This document shows, piece by piece, positions 45,371 through 51,794 of a DNA stretch of 64,000 nucleotides. The notes under the pieces were generated by a model. The model had not been told where the DNA came from. It saw nothing but the letters and a program-made list of their open reading frames with translations, and ran no database searches. Within the stretch, counting starts at the first letter, position 1; every line of letters begins with the position of its first letter. A program made the position numbers and the translations under genes. Source of the DNA: Burkholderia sp. 8Y. GTDB taxonomy: Bacteria; Pseudomonadota; Gammaproteobacteria; Burkholderiales; Burkholderiaceae. Location of the stretch: the NCBI RefSeq assembly GCF_902506145.1, contig NZ_LR733519.1, forward strand, positions 1,834,314-1,898,313. The letters are read 5' to 3'.

Positions 45371-46456
45371 CTAGGCGACGTTTATCCGAACTTTGACAGG
45401 CTCTAAACCGCGAGAATCCGCGTAGAGCGCGGCGGTGGCATCCGACTTGTGACCGAGCAGAGCCTTGGTGTCGATGCCCCCTTGCTCGATGTAGAGCCGC
45501 TTCGCCAAGCTGCGCAACTCATGGAACGTCGGCGCTGCTTCGTCGGTGATCCCGGCAAGCTTGCGCGCCTCCCGGAACTTGTCGGAGATCGTCTTCGTCT
45601 TCACCTTCGAGCCTTTCGGCGCTGCGTTGTTGTTCCGCGTGTGATGAATGAGGTACTTGCTGACGACGCCCGTCGCCCGGCACCGCGCGATCACATCGGC
45701 GAGCGACATGCCGACGACGTTCAAACGCAGCTCCAGCGGAATGGCGATGCGCGCGCCGGTCTTGCCGCGTTCGAGCACTGCGTATCCGTCCACGTTGAAC
45801 GATCGCTCCCACTTTGCGATCGTCGATAAATCCTGACCGGACACGATCGCGAGCAGCATCGCGTTCTGAAGCCACGGCGCCACCTCCGGCGCTTTCTCGA
45901 ACGTCGCGTTGAAGTCGTCCAACGTCATCCTCCGGCGGCGAACAGTCAGCTTCGCGCGCTCCGTATCTTCAGCCGGATTCTCATTCATCCATCCGAGCGC
46001 CTTGCCGCGGCGGCAGATCATCTTCAGACGTGTGCGCACCTGCACCGCCCAGTTCGACTTTCCTTCGTCGATGATCTTCTCGAGCATCGTCGCGATGTGC
46101 TTGGTCGTGAGATCCATGCACGGGATCGCGCCGAGCTCCTTCTCGATCACCCGGTCACGGTACTTGTACGCATCGAGCGTCGACTTCTTCCGGCCGCCGT
46201 CCGGCATCTTCTTGATGAGATCGGTCACAGTCTCGCGCGGCTGAGCGAGGCGGTCGGCCAGCGACCGCGTGAGCTTGCTGTTCTCAACGACCACATTCGC
46301 TTCGTGCGCTTCGTGGATCGCCTGAGCAAGCGAGATCCGGCCAAGCACGTGCGTCTTTCCGTCGCGAGGATCGCGCCACACGTAATAGCCAGGGCGCGGC
46401 TCGTGCATGTTGTCCGGCCAATTGGCGCGGCGGCGGATACGGGGGCGAGCTGCCAT
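45371..46456 (-). CDS. int: phage tyrosine integrase (lambda-type)
   Basis: The 361-residue protein has an N-terminal arm-binding domain (about 8-55), a core-binding domain (about 75-170) and a catalytic domain. Residues aligned to lambda Int are Lys232 (RGKTGARIAIP), His312 and Arg315 (FHELRSLAKR), His336 (LLGHKS) and nucleophile Tyr345 (ALYADSRG). The first catalytic Arg (lambda Arg212 in TGQR) is Asp209 here (SGQDLSTI); the spacing Asp209-Lys232 equals lambda's 23. This may cripple recombination or mark a divergent subfamily. xis lies 6 bp upstream. Confidence 0.88.
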   Translation of the reverse strand: MAARPRIRRRANWPDNMHEPRPGYYVWRDPRDGKTHVLGRISLAQAIHEAHEANVVVENSKLTRSLADRLAQPRETVTDLIKKMPDGGRKKSTLDAYKYRDRVIEKELGAIPCMDLTTKHIATMLEKIIDEGKSNWAVQVRTRLKMICRRGKALGWMNENPAEDTERAKLTVRRRRMTLDDFNATFEKAPEVAPWLQNAMLLAIVSGQDLSTIAKWERSFNVDGYAVLERGKTGARIAIPLELRLNVVGMSLADVIARCRATGVVSKYLIHHTRNNNAAPKGSKVKTKTISDKFREARKLAGITDEAAPTFHELRSLAKRLYIEQGGIDTKALLGHKSDATAALYADSRGLEPVKVRINVA

Positions 46457-46462
46457 GTTCTG

Positions 46463-46660
46463 TTATCTCGGAATACGTGAGGCCAGCGATGGCCGAACTT
46501 GTCTGTCTTGAAACGTCGCGTTCTCGTCGACGTAATACGCTCGCCCGACCTTCATCGGGGGTGGATAAATCTTTCCGTCCCGGATCCACAATCTTGCAGT
46601 TCGGATCGCGGGCGTCGGTTCAAACTGTCGCTTAAGCCATTCGTCAAGTCTGACTTTCAT
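46463..46660 (-). CDS. xis: lambda-Xis-like excisionase
   Basis: The 65-residue protein (MKVRLDEWLKRQF, RTARLWIRDGKIYPPPMKVGR, then AYYVDENATFQD) follows lambda Xis in its order: a short helix, then a winged-helix part with the RxWxRDGKIxPPPxKxGRxY motif. It bends DNA and biases the integrase to excision. GGAGAACAAAA precedes ATG 46660. It directly precedes int. Confidence 0.85.
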   Translation of the reverse strand: MKVRLDEWLKRQFEPTPAIRTARLWIRDGKIYPPPMKVGRAYYVDENATFQDRQVRPSLASRIPR

Positions 46661-46765
46661 TTTTGTTCTCCGCCCAGATACGCGCGCGAGACGCGCATGA
46701 ATTCTTCAATCTGATGCTGCACTTCTATCCCTAAAGTTCTTGTCGCTAGGGTCGATAACGCGGGC

Positions 46766-46963
46766 ATGAACAAAATCCAAGCCCAAACCCTTCTCGAATT
46801 CGCCGACGCTTCTGCGATGGCGGACGTTGCCACCAAGTTCGGCTTCTATGACCCGGACAGCGAAGAACACGGCGACGTGTACTGGCGCACCTTCATTCAC
46901 AAGGTCGCCGAGAAAGCGCCGGATTGGAAACTGCCTGATCTGATGGCGCTTGCTCATTCCTAA
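46766..46963 (+). CDS. small hypothetical protein on the opposite strand
   Basis: The 65-residue acidic protein (MNKIQAQTLLEFADASAMADVATKF, YWRTFIHKVAEKAPDWKLPDL) is on the plus strand while its neighbours are leftward. It has a helical pattern and no known domain. Inverted CCCTA/TAGGG sequences (46732-46755) stand just upstream. The composition favours coding on this strand over the opposite one. Confidence 0.5.
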   Translation: MNKIQAQTLLEFADASAMADVATKFGFYDPDSEEHGDVYWRTFIHKVAEKAPDWKLPDLMALAHS

Positions 46964-46996
46964 GTCCGCACTTCGCGTCGGGCTAGAATCGCTGGG

Positions 46997-47296
46997 CTAA
47001 CTCTCTTCGCTTTGCAGGAGCGCGCGGATCGCCTCGGCGCATTTCTCCGCGCCATCCGATTCACCTTGCACGTAATCGCTGGCGCGGCCGTCTTCCGATC
47101 CGCTGTACGGCGCTCTCCCTTTGTAGAGATTCCATCGGTCGACAGACACGCCATCGCATACCGCCGCCGCTCGATCCAGCACTGCGCGCTCGACGGCGCG
47201 ACCAATGATGAGCGCCTCTCTGCGCCACCGTTCAACGCCGGCGCGGTCGAAGTCGCAAACGGCGGCGATCGTCGTCAGGATCTCTTCGTCGGTCAC
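46997..47296 (-). CDS. phage hypothetical protein
   Basis: The 99-residue protein (MTDEEILTTIAAVCDFDRAGVERW, then EAIRALLQSEES) starts at GTG 47296 with AGGAGA upstream; the GTG overlaps the TGA of the preceding gene by 4 nt. It is typical of short leftward-operon phage proteins. No domain is recognised. Confidence 0.65.
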   Translation of the reverse strand: MTDEEILTTIAAVCDFDRAGVERWRREALIIGRAVERAVLDRAAAVCDGVSVDRWNLYKGRAPYSGSEDGRASDYVQGESDGAEKCAEAIRALLQSEES

Positions 47297-47556
47297 TTCG
47301 CTTTCTCCTGCGCGGCGATTGCGGCGTCGATGTATTTGTCTAGATCAGCCTTGAACTGCGCGGCGTCGTTGGCCGTCGAACTCCAGCACATGCGCTTGAT
47401 GTCGCTCCAGTCTTGCAGTGTTGCAATCCACCGATACCGCGCCGCGTCCCGCGCATCGCTCGACGGCGCAGCAAATACCGGCGTTGTCGCGAACATAGGG
47501 CGCGCGTCCGGGTACAGGGTCGCCACGCCGGTGCGGTGGCCGATCCATTTCCGCAT
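47293..47556 (-). CDS. phage hypothetical protein, perhaps the C-terminal part of a frameshifted gene
   Basis: The 87-residue frame (MRKWIGHRTGVATLYPDARPM, then PSSDARDAARYRWIATLQDW and DLDKYIDAAIAAQEKAK) has the C-terminal pattern of phage proteins in which APSSDAxDAARYRW is a linker before a helical tail. It has no ribosome site of its own at 47556, and the gene upstream in another frame (47345-47722) runs straight into it, so both may be parts of one gene split by a single-base change near 47545. Confidence 0.5.
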   Translation of the reverse strand: MRKWIGHRTGVATLYPDARPMFATTPVFAAPSSDARDAARYRWIATLQDWSDIKRMCWSSTANDAAQFKADLDKYIDAAIAAQEKAK

Positions 47557-47722
47557 TCACATATCCAAGCGGTGGCGCATCGCTCGACGGCGCATCGCTC
47601 GACGGCGCAGCAGGCGATGCTTGCCCCGAACGAACGCCAGCATTGAACGCCCGACGCGCATAGGCGTTTGGAGATTCGCGGGAATCCGCCATCGTCTTTC
47701 GGTCCCATTCGTCGAACGTCAT
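47345..47722 (-). CDS. phage hypothetical protein, perhaps the N-terminal part of a frameshifted gene
   Basis: The 125-residue frame begins MTFDEWDRKTMADSRESPNA and includes RRAFNAGVRSGQASPAAPSSDAP. ATG 47722 has a strong GGAGGGAAGC site and overlaps the zinc-ribbon gene stop (ATGA). After PPLGYVNAEM the frame degenerates into Cys/Arg-rich sequence, while the other frame continues sensibly; total length 47293-47722 is 430 bp, one base more than a multiple of three, as for a +1 insertion. Confidence 0.5.
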   Translation of the reverse strand: MTFDEWDRKTMADSRESPNAYARRAFNAGVRSGQASPAAPSSDAPSSDAPPLGYVNAEMDRPPHRRGDPVPGRAPYVRDNAGICCAVERCAGRGAVSVDCNTARLERHQAHVLEFDGQRRRAVQG

Positions 47723-47977
47723 GCTTCCCTCCATGCGTTCCCGCAGACCATACATACCCACCATCCGCCGTCGTGCTCGGTGAGCATCAGACTTCCGCAT
47801 CGGCTACACATCACGTTTTCTCCTGCGCGGCGATTGCGGCGAGCACGTCCTGCACGCAGCCCTCGAAGGCTTTATTCGTTCCGTCATCTATCGTCCAATT
47901 GTCGAGCGCCTCACGGACGGCTTTCTCAATCCGCTGCGCATCGCTCGACGGCGCAGCAGGCGATGCTTGCCCCGAAC
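47451..47977. repeat. dispersed 15-bp and 42-bp direct repeats encoding an Ala/Pro/Ser linker
   Basis: GCGCATCGCTCGACG occurs at 47451, 47575, 47590 and 47936. The last two belong to perfect 42-bp copies, 47590-47631 and 47936-47977. On the minus strand they encode SGQASPAAPSSDA linkers shared by neighbouring phage genes. They look like recombination-prone modular linkers. Confidence 0.75.
47719..47811 (-). CDS. 30-residue zinc-ribbon mini-protein
   Basis: ATG 47811 overlaps the previous TGA (TGATG), AGGAGA lies upstream, and the stop TGA overlaps the next ATG. The product has the form MCSRCGSLMLTEHDGG, then WWVCMVCGNAWREA: two CxxC pairs separated by 16 residues, a minimal zinc ribbon. Coupling on both sides and the intact metal ligands argue that it is real. 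Its role is unknown; such ribbons often bind DNA, RNA or polymerase. Confidence 0.65.
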   Translation of the reverse strand: MCSRCGSLMLTEHDGGWWVCMVCGNAWREA

Positions 47978-48449
47978 TGGCTTCTACCGGCGATCGCAGA
48001 TAAAGCGCGCGCTGGCCTTCGTCGCTCAACGGGTCAGCCTCTGCGCTCGGGGTGGCGTTGCCTGTCCATCCTTCTTGCCGTTTCCGCTTGTACTCCTCCA
48101 TCGTCATAGGCTCTGCGCTCGGGGTGGCGGGGGCATTCAAAGCAGCCCGAGCTTGCCACGCGGCCCATGCTTTTTTGTCATCCTCGAATAGTCCGCTCGG
48201 CGCATTCAGACGCGGCTTGCGGCTCACATGCTCGACGTGCCATGCTTCGAACTGCTCCCGCTCTGCGCTCAGGTCGAGAGCGGAGGATGCGAGAAGCGAC
48301 TCGGCCTTCTCGATGGCGTCAAGCGCATCTTCGAGCGCGCTGTTGTATCCGAAGCGGTGGACCGAATCGGGTTCGTCGCTCGGCCCGATCTCGTCGGCCG
48401 GGTTCTTAAGAAATAGCGCCTTGATTGCTTCTTTGATTTTCTCGCTCAT
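47811..48449 (-). CDS. phage hypothetical protein
   Basis: The 212-residue protein (MSEKIKEAIKALFLKNPADE at the start, EREQFEAWHVEHVSR in the middle, QASPAAPSSDAQRIEKAVREAL near the end) is a mosaic of short modules seen in temperate phages of Burkholderiaceae, with the FEAWHxE motif and the repeat-encoded linker. GAGAGAAC precedes ATG 48449. No catalytic domain is seen. Confidence 0.6.
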   Translation of the reverse strand: MSEKIKEAIKALFLKNPADEIGPSDEPDSVHRFGYNSALEDALDAIEKAESLLASSALDLSAEREQFEAWHVEHVSRKPRLNAPSGLFEDDKKAWAAWQARAALNAPATPSAEPMTMEEYKRKRQEGWTGNATPSAEADPLSDEGQRALYLRSPVEASSGQASPAAPSSDAQRIEKAVREALDNWTIDDGTNKAFEGCVQDVLAAIAAQEKT

Positions 48450-48630
48450 GTTCTCTCGCAATAACAGTCTGTCCAATCATCACGCTGCACCGCTCGCCTG
48501 TTACATACGCCATCGCCTCGACGAAGGAGACTGATGCGCGATGGATAAGTGGTGTCGTCGCGGTCTGCGCTTTGCCGAGCGCGTCGAGGGAATCGAGCAG
48601 CGCGCGGTAGGCGGGGTGGTGGCGGATCAT
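48406..48630 (-). CDS. small phage hypothetical protein
   Basis: The 74-residue protein (MIRHHPAYRALLDSLDALGK, then RASVSFVEAMAYVTGERC) starts at ATG 48630, which overlaps by 4 nt the stop of the second frame inside the methyltransferase region. Its end overlaps the next gene by 44 nt. Composition looks coding but the evidence is modest. Confidence 0.45.
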   Translation of the reverse strand: MIRHHPAYRALLDSLDALGKAQTATTPLIHRASVSFVEAMAYVTGERCSVMIGQTVIAREHERENQRSNQGAIS

Positions 48631-49661
48631 TCCGAGTCACCGAGATAGCAGGGTGAATGCTGCCGCAGCCACTCGCGGTACTTGGCCGTTTCCAAGGGCT
48701 CTAATGCGGTGTGCCCGATTGGCCATCCCATCAACCACTCGACCCATTCCGGGTTCAACTGGCCACCGTCCGAAGCCATAACCGCGTGATCGATTCGGTC
48801 GTTTGCTCGGCTCTTGCCTGACTTGCGCATGAGCGCCGCCGGCGACGATCCTTTGCTCGCGCTCGCGCACGGCGTCGGCCACATGTTCTTGCGGGCCATC
48901 ATCGCCAAGGTCGGGCGCTCCGCAGCTCCGGCGCTCGGACTCTTGTTGATCCGGCCGCTGCCCGCGTCGATCGCGCAGGGCGTCGGATACATCCGTGACG
49001 AGACCGCCTCGATCAGTGTTCCACCCTCCCGGCCCTTGCGAGGCGTGATACGACCTCCCTTGTCCGCAAGGCTCGCTGTCGGCGTAGGCCAGAGCTTTAC
49101 TTCCGCGCTCAGCTTCGGCTCGCCGCGGCTGTTCGACTTGCCGGCCGTCCGCTCGATTGCATCGTCCGCTACGGGCGTTTGCCAGAATCCAGATCCGCTC
49201 TCGGAGATGGGGAGCGCCGGTATCGGCCGCAGAAACGACTCCCCATTCCGCATCGAACCCCATCGCGGCCAAGTCTCCGAGAACTCGTCCGAGTCCCCGA
49301 GAAGTGAGCATTGGGCTGTTTTCCACTTCAACTCGGATGGGCTGTATCTCGCGAATGATCCGAGCCATTTGGGTCCATAGGCCGCTTCGCTCGCCGTCGA
49401 TTCCTTCGCCCGCGCCGGCCGCGCTGATGTCTTGGCACGGAAATCCGCCCGCAACGACGTCAACAATGCCGCACCAAGGTCTTCCGTCAAAGGTGCGCAC
49501 GTCATCCCAAATCGGGAAAGCGGGAAACGTTCCGTCGTTCTGTCGTGCCACAAGCACGGCTTGGGCGTAGTGCTCCCATTCGACGGCGCAGACGCATCGA
49601 TTCCCTCGAAGCTGGCCGGCAAGAATGCCTCCACCAGCGCCCGCGAATAGATGAAGCTCAT
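48627..49661 (-). CDS. long overlapping ORF in the second frame of the methyltransferase gene
   Basis: A 344-residue frame starts at ATG 49661, 4 bp after the methyltransferase start, and uses the same GGAGG site. It is not random: it has MSFIYSRALVEAFLPASFEG, repeated WPTPxA blocks (WQTPVADD, WPTPTASL, YPTPCAID, WPTPCASA) and ends LNPEWVEWLMGWPIGHTALEP, a sequence type that I recall from phage DNA-methylase-associated proteins. The confirmed MTase motifs are in the other frame. Whether both are translated is unknown. Confidence 0.4.
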   Translation of the reverse strand: MSFIYSRALVEAFLPASFEGIDASAPSNGSTTPKPCLWHDRTTERFPLSRFGMTCAPLTEDLGAALLTSLRADFRAKTSARPARAKESTASEAAYGPKWLGSFARYSPSELKWKTAQCSLLGDSDEFSETWPRWGSMRNGESFLRPIPALPISESGSGFWQTPVADDAIERTAGKSNSRGEPKLSAEVKLWPTPTASLADKGGRITPRKGREGGTLIEAVSSRMYPTPCAIDAGSGRINKSPSAGAAERPTLAMMARKNMWPTPCASASKGSSPAALMRKSGKSRANDRIDHAVMASDGGQLNPEWVEWLMGWPIGHTALEPLETAKYREWLRQHSPCYLGDSE

Positions 49662-49665
49662 TCAC
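48637..49665 (-). CDS. phage DNA (cytosine-5) methyltransferase
   Basis: The 342-residue enzyme shows C5-MTase motifs in order: I (ELHLFAGAGGGILAG), IV with the catalytic Cys (VAGGFPCQDISAAG), VI (IRVEVENSPML), VIII (GAPHLRERIWILAN) and X (IRALGNGQVPRVAAAAF). Motif VI reads VEN where ENV is common. GTG 49665 is chosen because it overlaps the previous stop (GTGA) and follows GGAGG. The recognition sequence is unknown; phages use such enzymes to escape host restriction. Confidence 0.85.
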   Translation of the reverse strand: MNELHLFAGAGGGILAGQLRGNRCVCAVEWEHYAQAVLVARQNDGTFPAFPIWDDVRTFDGRPWCGIVDVVAGGFPCQDISAAGAGEGIDGERSGLWTQMARIIREIQPIRVEVENSPMLTSRGLGRVLGDLAAMGFDAEWGVVSAADTGAPHLRERIWILANARSGRCNRADGRQVEQPRRAEAERGSKALAYADSEPCGQGRSYHASQGPGGWNTDRGGLVTDVSDALRDRRGQRPDQQESERRSCGAPDLGDDGPQEHVADAVREREQRIVAGGAHAQVRQEPSKRPNRSRGYGFGRWPVEPGMGRVVDGMANRAHRIRALGNGQVPRVAAAAFTLLSR

Positions 49666-49889
49666 TCTGCCTCCGGCGTGATGCGCACGCGGTAGCGCCC
49701 TTCGTCGAGCGTCACGATGATTTCCAGGTCGTTCTGAGCGACTAGGTGAGCGACGGCACCGTTGATGCACTGAGCAGTCACGTCTTGCTTCTGCGTCGCG
49801 ACGCGGCCATGGGCGTCGGCGCGCGACTTGCCGATGAAGATGCGGTTCGTCAGCGGCGACATCCACATTCCGAGCTTCGATGTGCTCAT
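49662..49889 (-). CDS. small phage hypothetical protein
   Basis: The 75-residue protein (MSTSKLGMWMSPLTNRIFIGK, then TAQCINGAVAHLVAQNDLEII) matches the style of small phage proteins beginning LxVGMSPLTNxIFAG. ATG 49889 follows GAGGGATGAA. The TGA overlaps the methyltransferase GTG start. Confidence 0.65.
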   Translation of the reverse strand: MSTSKLGMWMSPLTNRIFIGKSRADAHGRVATQKQDVTAQCINGAVAHLVAQNDLEIIVTLDEGRYRVRITPEAE

Positions 49890-50033
49890 TTCATCCCTCG
49901 TTATTCATTGCGGCGCTGGTATGAGCGCCGCGGTTTGGTTCATTCGGGCAGCCGACCGGTTTTCCGTACGTGCAACCGATATAGCGCGTATAGTGGGCTC
50001 ACATGCCACTCAAGGTGTGCAAAGGGAGTGAGC

Positions 50034-50282
50034 ATGGAAAGCCAGTCTTGTGTGCCCTATCGCGGGTACACGATCGACGTGCGCGTCGTTTCTAGCAAGT
50101 CACCTTCGCTTCACGGCCAGCAGGTCGGATACGCTGTCTCTTGGACAATTCTTTCCTTCGACTCTGGCGCTGCGCCAGTTGTTAGCCTTCCCGAGCAACT
50201 CAACTTCCTGACGCCCGACGACGGATTCAGATATGCGGAACGGCAAGCGAAGAGGTTTATCGATGGGTGCGCCAACGATTGA
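50034..50282 (+). CDS. small hypothetical protein, opposite strand
   Basis: The 82-residue protein (MESQSCVPYRGYTIDVRVVSSK, LPEQLNFLTPDDGFRYAERQAKRFIDG) has a beta-rich first half and a final helix, a layout common in single-domain phage or Burkholderia proteins of unknown role. GGGAGTGAGC precedes ATG 50034. It is one of three rightward genes between leftward early genes. Confidence 0.6.
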   Translation: MESQSCVPYRGYTIDVRVVSSKSPSLHGQQVGYAVSWTILSFDSGAAPVVSLPEQLNFLTPDDGFRYAERQAKRFIDGCAND

Positions 50283-50321
50283 AAGTGCTGATGCAGCGCC
50301 AGCGTGAACCGCGCACAATAA

Positions 50322-50576
50322 ATGTCTCGTTTCGTTCGGCTACCGATGGAATTCGCCATGTCGCGCTTGATTAAGGTTGGAAATCATGAGTACCACGTCG
50401 TGGTACATCCGCTTGTTGCTGGCGGCTTCGCCTTCACTGTTGTCGACATAGATCTGACAGGGCCCAAAATCACCGAGGCCCGTCACGACAGCGCAGTCAT
50501 GTTCCCTACCGAAGAAGACGCGTACAGCCGCGGCTCAGCCTACGCACGTCGGCGCGCCAGGCTGTATAGACGTTGA
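50322..50576 (+). CDS. small hypothetical protein, opposite strand
   Basis: The 84-residue frame (in-frame starts at 50322, 50346 and 50358) contains MSRLIKVGNHEYHVVVHPLV, GFAFTVVDIDLTGPKI and DAYSRGSAYARRRARL. It has the same beta-strand then helix shape as the previous gene, so they may be distant relatives. No clear ribosome site decides the start. Confidence 0.5.
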   Translation: MSRFVRLPMEFAMSRLIKVGNHEYHVVVHPLVAGGFAFTVVDIDLTGPKITEARHDSAVMFPTEEDAYSRGSAYARRRARLYRR

Positions 50577-50664
50577 CTTCTCGCTGCAGCGGTGCGGCCC
50601 AACCGATGGAACCTCCCGTCCAAGTGTCGTAGCAGTTCCCATCACTAAGCTAGGACGTTCCTTC

Positions 50665-50955
50665 ATGAATGCACCACCTCTACTACCTGTGCTGCGCTTG
50701 GAAGGGGATCTCTTCTTCAATCAGCGAATCGCCAGAAAGACCTTTCGAATTCAAGTTACACACGAATGCTTGGCCGACATTTTTGGTTCGGATGGCTCTC
50801 TCGCAGGTGACAACCGAGCGCTTCTCGTCAATCTCCAGCGGATAGTCTCAATGGCAACCCGGAAAGTAATGACGGGCATGAATTCGCCCGTCAAGGTTCT
50901 TCGTGCCGACTTCAGGACGTATTCTGCGGTCGGGGGCGATTCGTCCTTCGTCTGA
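50665..50955 (+). CDS. small hypothetical protein, opposite strand
   Basis: The 96-residue protein (MNAPPLLPVLRLEGDLFFNQRIARKTF, then HECLADIFGSDGSLAGDNRALLVNLQRIVSMATRKV) is lower in GC than its neighbours. Its general shape resembles DUF1488-like proteins, but I cannot confirm that. It is the last of the three rightward genes in this island. Confidence 0.5.
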   Translation: MNAPPLLPVLRLEGDLFFNQRIARKTFRIQVTHECLADIFGSDGSLAGDNRALLVNLQRIVSMATRKVMTGMNSPVKVLRADFRTYSAVGGDSSFV

Positions 50956-51001
50956 GATAGGGTGCGAATCGCGAATGGGCGAGCAGCATCAGCCGCTTTC
51001 A

Positions 51002-51184
51002 TCACTGGGCAGTCGGGGATTGCGCGGGTTCATCGTCACGTACCGGCACCGGCCACTGAATGCCGCGCTTAGCCTCATGAATTGCGTCCATCGACCGCTT
51101 CGCCTTCTTCGCGCCATGGATGAAGACGCACACGAGCGTTGCGAAGAAGACCCAGATGAGGATGATCGGGAGGTAGTAGGACAT
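51002..51184 (-). CDS. small membrane protein
   Basis: The 60-residue protein has one strong membrane helix (YYLPIILIWVFFATLVCVFIH, residues 3-23), then a basic stretch (GAKKAKRSMDAIHEAKRG) and a Pro-rich tail. GAGGGAAC precedes ATG 51184. A role in superinfection exclusion or membrane signalling is possible but not shown. Confidence 0.6.
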   Translation of the reverse strand: MSYYLPIILIWVFFATLVCVFIHGAKKAKRSMDAIHEAKRGIQWPVPVRDDEPAQSPTAQ

Positions 51185-51267
51185 GTGGAGTTCCCTCGGG
51201 GATGCGGTGGCCTGATGCGTGATTTGTGCGCGCCGGTTGGCCCGGCGTCGGTGAGACTCTTCGGGAG

Positions 51268-51468
51268 CTACTTGCTGCCGACGTTCATATAGGCGAACTG
51301 GCGGGCGACGCTGCCGGGCACCCAGTACTTGCCGATTTCGACCTTCGGAACCGTCAAGCCGAGCACCTGACGCTGGCGCTGCCGGAGAATCGCGCGGCGC
51401 TCTTCGATCGTCAGCGCGCCGTTGGTGTCAATGTGTCGGAGGTCCGTGTTTCGTGCGGGCGTTTTCAT
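51268..51468 (-). CDS. small phage hypothetical protein
   Basis: The 66-residue protein (MKTPARNTDLRHIDTNGALTIEERRAIL, RQRQRQVLGLTVPKVEIGKYWVPG) is helical and basic in the middle. ATG 51468 overlaps the previous stop by 4 nt. No domain is recognised. Confidence 0.6.
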   Translation of the reverse strand: MKTPARNTDLRHIDTNGALTIEERRAILRQRQRQVLGLTVPKVEIGKYWVPGSVARQFAYMNVGSK

Positions 51469-51581
51469 AGCAGGATGTTCTGTGAGAGAGCGACGAGCAG
51501 CGTCGTCGCGATGCCTACGATGGAAAGGACGAGAACGGCGCTGTGAAGCGCCGCTGCGTCGCTGATGTCTGCTGTGTTCAT
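51465..51581 (-). CDS. 38-residue membrane mini-protein
   Basis: The product is MNTADISDAAALHSA followed by a hydrophobic helix VLVLSIVGIATTLLVALSQNILL. ATG 51581 overlaps the upstream stop (ATGA) and its own TGA overlaps the next ATG, so the frame is locked between two coupled genes. A single membrane span with almost no soluble part fits small phage membrane regulators. Confidence 0.6.
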   Translation of the reverse strand: MNTADISDAAALHSAVLVLSIVGIATTLLVALSQNILL

Positions 51582-51787
51582 GCTGTGGCTCTTTCTCGTT
51601 CGATTGCCGCCTCGACAGCACCGCGGCGCACGCGCAGGTGAACCGTGCACTGGTCGCCGATAAGGTCACTGGCGACTTGAGCGAGCGCATCAGCGACTGC
51701 GCTCAAGTGCTCCAGAGTCGGCTGGTTGGTCTGGACCAGTGCGTGCGCCTTCTCAAGCAGCGCGCGCTTGTTTGCGATCTCGCTCAT
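51578..51787 (-). CDS. small phage hypothetical protein
   Basis: The 69-residue protein (MSEIANKRALLEKAHALVQTN, LEHLSAVADALAQVASDLIG) is nearly all helix. ATG 51787 has GAGGAC upstream. It follows the exonuclease by 7 bp and overlaps the mini-protein start by 4 nt. Confidence 0.6.
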   Translation of the reverse strand: MSEIANKRALLEKAHALVQTNQPTLEHLSAVADALAQVASDLIGDQCTVHLRVRRGAVEAAIERERATA

Positions 51788-51794
51788 GTCGTCC

